Of a stretch of DNA of 6,656 bases, positions 6,413 to 6,656 are shown piece after piece. The stretch covers positions 1-6,656 of the forward strand of contig JAKCAB010000327.1 in the NCBI GenBank assembly GCA_021839785.1, read 5' to 3'. The translations under genes were made by a program, and so were the position numbers. Under the pieces are notes generated by a model that saw only the letters and a program-made list of their open reading frames with translations, made no database searches and had not been told where the DNA came from. Numbering within the stretch: the first letter of the stretch is position 1; each line of letters begins with the position of its first letter. The stretch comes from a bacterium. GTDB lineage: Bacteria > Verrucomicrobiota > Verrucomicrobiae > Limisphaerales > J093.

Positions 6413-6656
6413 AAAAGCGAACCGCCGGCGGACCCTCCGCCACCGTTGACCCGAGCCGGCCTTGCCGAACTGCTGGGAAATTGGAAGGGCGATCACTTGG
6501 GCCCCGTGGGACGATTGCCCGGGGACGGGGATCGGCCTGAGGCAGTCTGGCTGGAGTGGGGGGCCCGGCCCGGCCCGGGCCAAGCGCTGTAGCGGTTGCC
6601 AACAGTGCGGGGCGGCGGTGCCGGACACGGAGGAACGCGGGAGCTGCCCCGCCTGG
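6410..6656 (+). pseudogene. ISL3-like transposase N-terminal region, frameshifted and cut by the window edge
   Basis: From GTG 6410 the frame reads VKSEPPADPPPPLTRAGLAE, then LLGNWKGDHLGPVGRL and EAVWLEWGARPG, and stops at TAG 6590-6592. Around 6582 the next frame continues as KRCSGCQQCGAAVPDTEER. At 6638 the first frame again gives RELPRL. Read together these match the plan of ISL3 transposase N-termini: a beta segment (VEVE/VWLE type), a zinc-finger CxxCxxC, then an R..R(E/D)LP motif before the DNA-binding region. Two shifts are needed, near GC runs at ~6575-6582 and ~6630-6640, so the gene is decayed or these bases are misassembled. The DDE domain is not in view. A different zinc-ribbon protein cannot be excluded. 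Confidence 0.42.

Larger units (their letters stand above)
6346..6656 (+). mobile_element. Left end of an ISL3-like insertion sequence (continues past the window)
   Basis: The boundary is suggested by the change after the T8 run to GGTTCTTCACGGAATTCCGG (6346-6365), which looks like the outer inverted repeat of an insertion sequence, followed ~45 bases later by a transposase-like start. The matching right end and any 8-bp target duplication are outside the window, so both the family and the exact edge are inferred. Confidence 0.4.

Noticed and set aside
6089..6628. 179-codon open frame on the minus strand after rplS
   Set aside because: It spans the operon terminator and the presumed IS end, is Arg/Ala/Ser low-complexity, and has no recognisable motif.
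1..6656. CRISPR array, tRNA, rRNA or defence island
   Set aside because: No spaced direct repeats, no cloverleaf with tRNA consensus and no rRNA-like sequence were seen on either strand.

Overview
The window reads as GC-rich bacterial chromosome carrying a housekeeping ribosomal-protein/tRNA-modification operon and a large secreted tricorn-like protease, with mobile-element ends at both edges. The high GC content, the khpA gene inside the rpsP-trmD-rplS cluster, the bacterial tricorn homologue, the GH78 rhamnosidase remnant and the dispersed palindromic element together suggest a Verrucomicrobiota/PVC-type organism. That placement is inference, because no 16S or other marker here settles it.

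Layout. Bases 1-116 are the end of an IS630-like element with the first 19 codons of its transposase on the minus strand. The next base pair is a TA, and from 118 the sequence becomes, mid-protein, the C-terminal part of a GH78 alpha-L-rhamnosidase (to 561), so the rhamnosidase looks interrupted by the insertion. Bases 562-747 lie between two convergent 3' ends and hold a ~117-bp palindromic repeat. Bases 748-4113 (minus) encode a 1121-aa exported tricorn-like protease with a complete His-Ser-Glu set.

Bases 4114-4325 separate the divergent protease gene and ribosomal operon and hold a probable promoter and two leader hairpins. The operon on the plus strand is rpsP (bS16), khpA (KH-domain RNA-binding protein), trmD (tRNA m1G37 methyltransferase) and rplS (bL19), closed by an intrinsic terminator at 6101-6133. 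Its products serve ribosome assembly and decoding accuracy. rimM, usually found between khpA/rpsP and trmD, is absent from this locus. Bases 6134-6345 hold no gene I can support, only small hairpins. From about 6346 the sequence looks like the start of an ISL3-like element whose transposase begins at a GTG with a good Shine-Dalgarno but is broken by frameshifts.

I see no CRISPR array, tRNA, rRNA or defence cassette, and nothing that amounts to an undescribed system. The most unusual signals are a near-identical GC-rich hairpin placed twice in the rpsP-trmD operon, a mini-ORF coupled to the trmD start, the missing rimM, and the structured repeat between the convergent genes.
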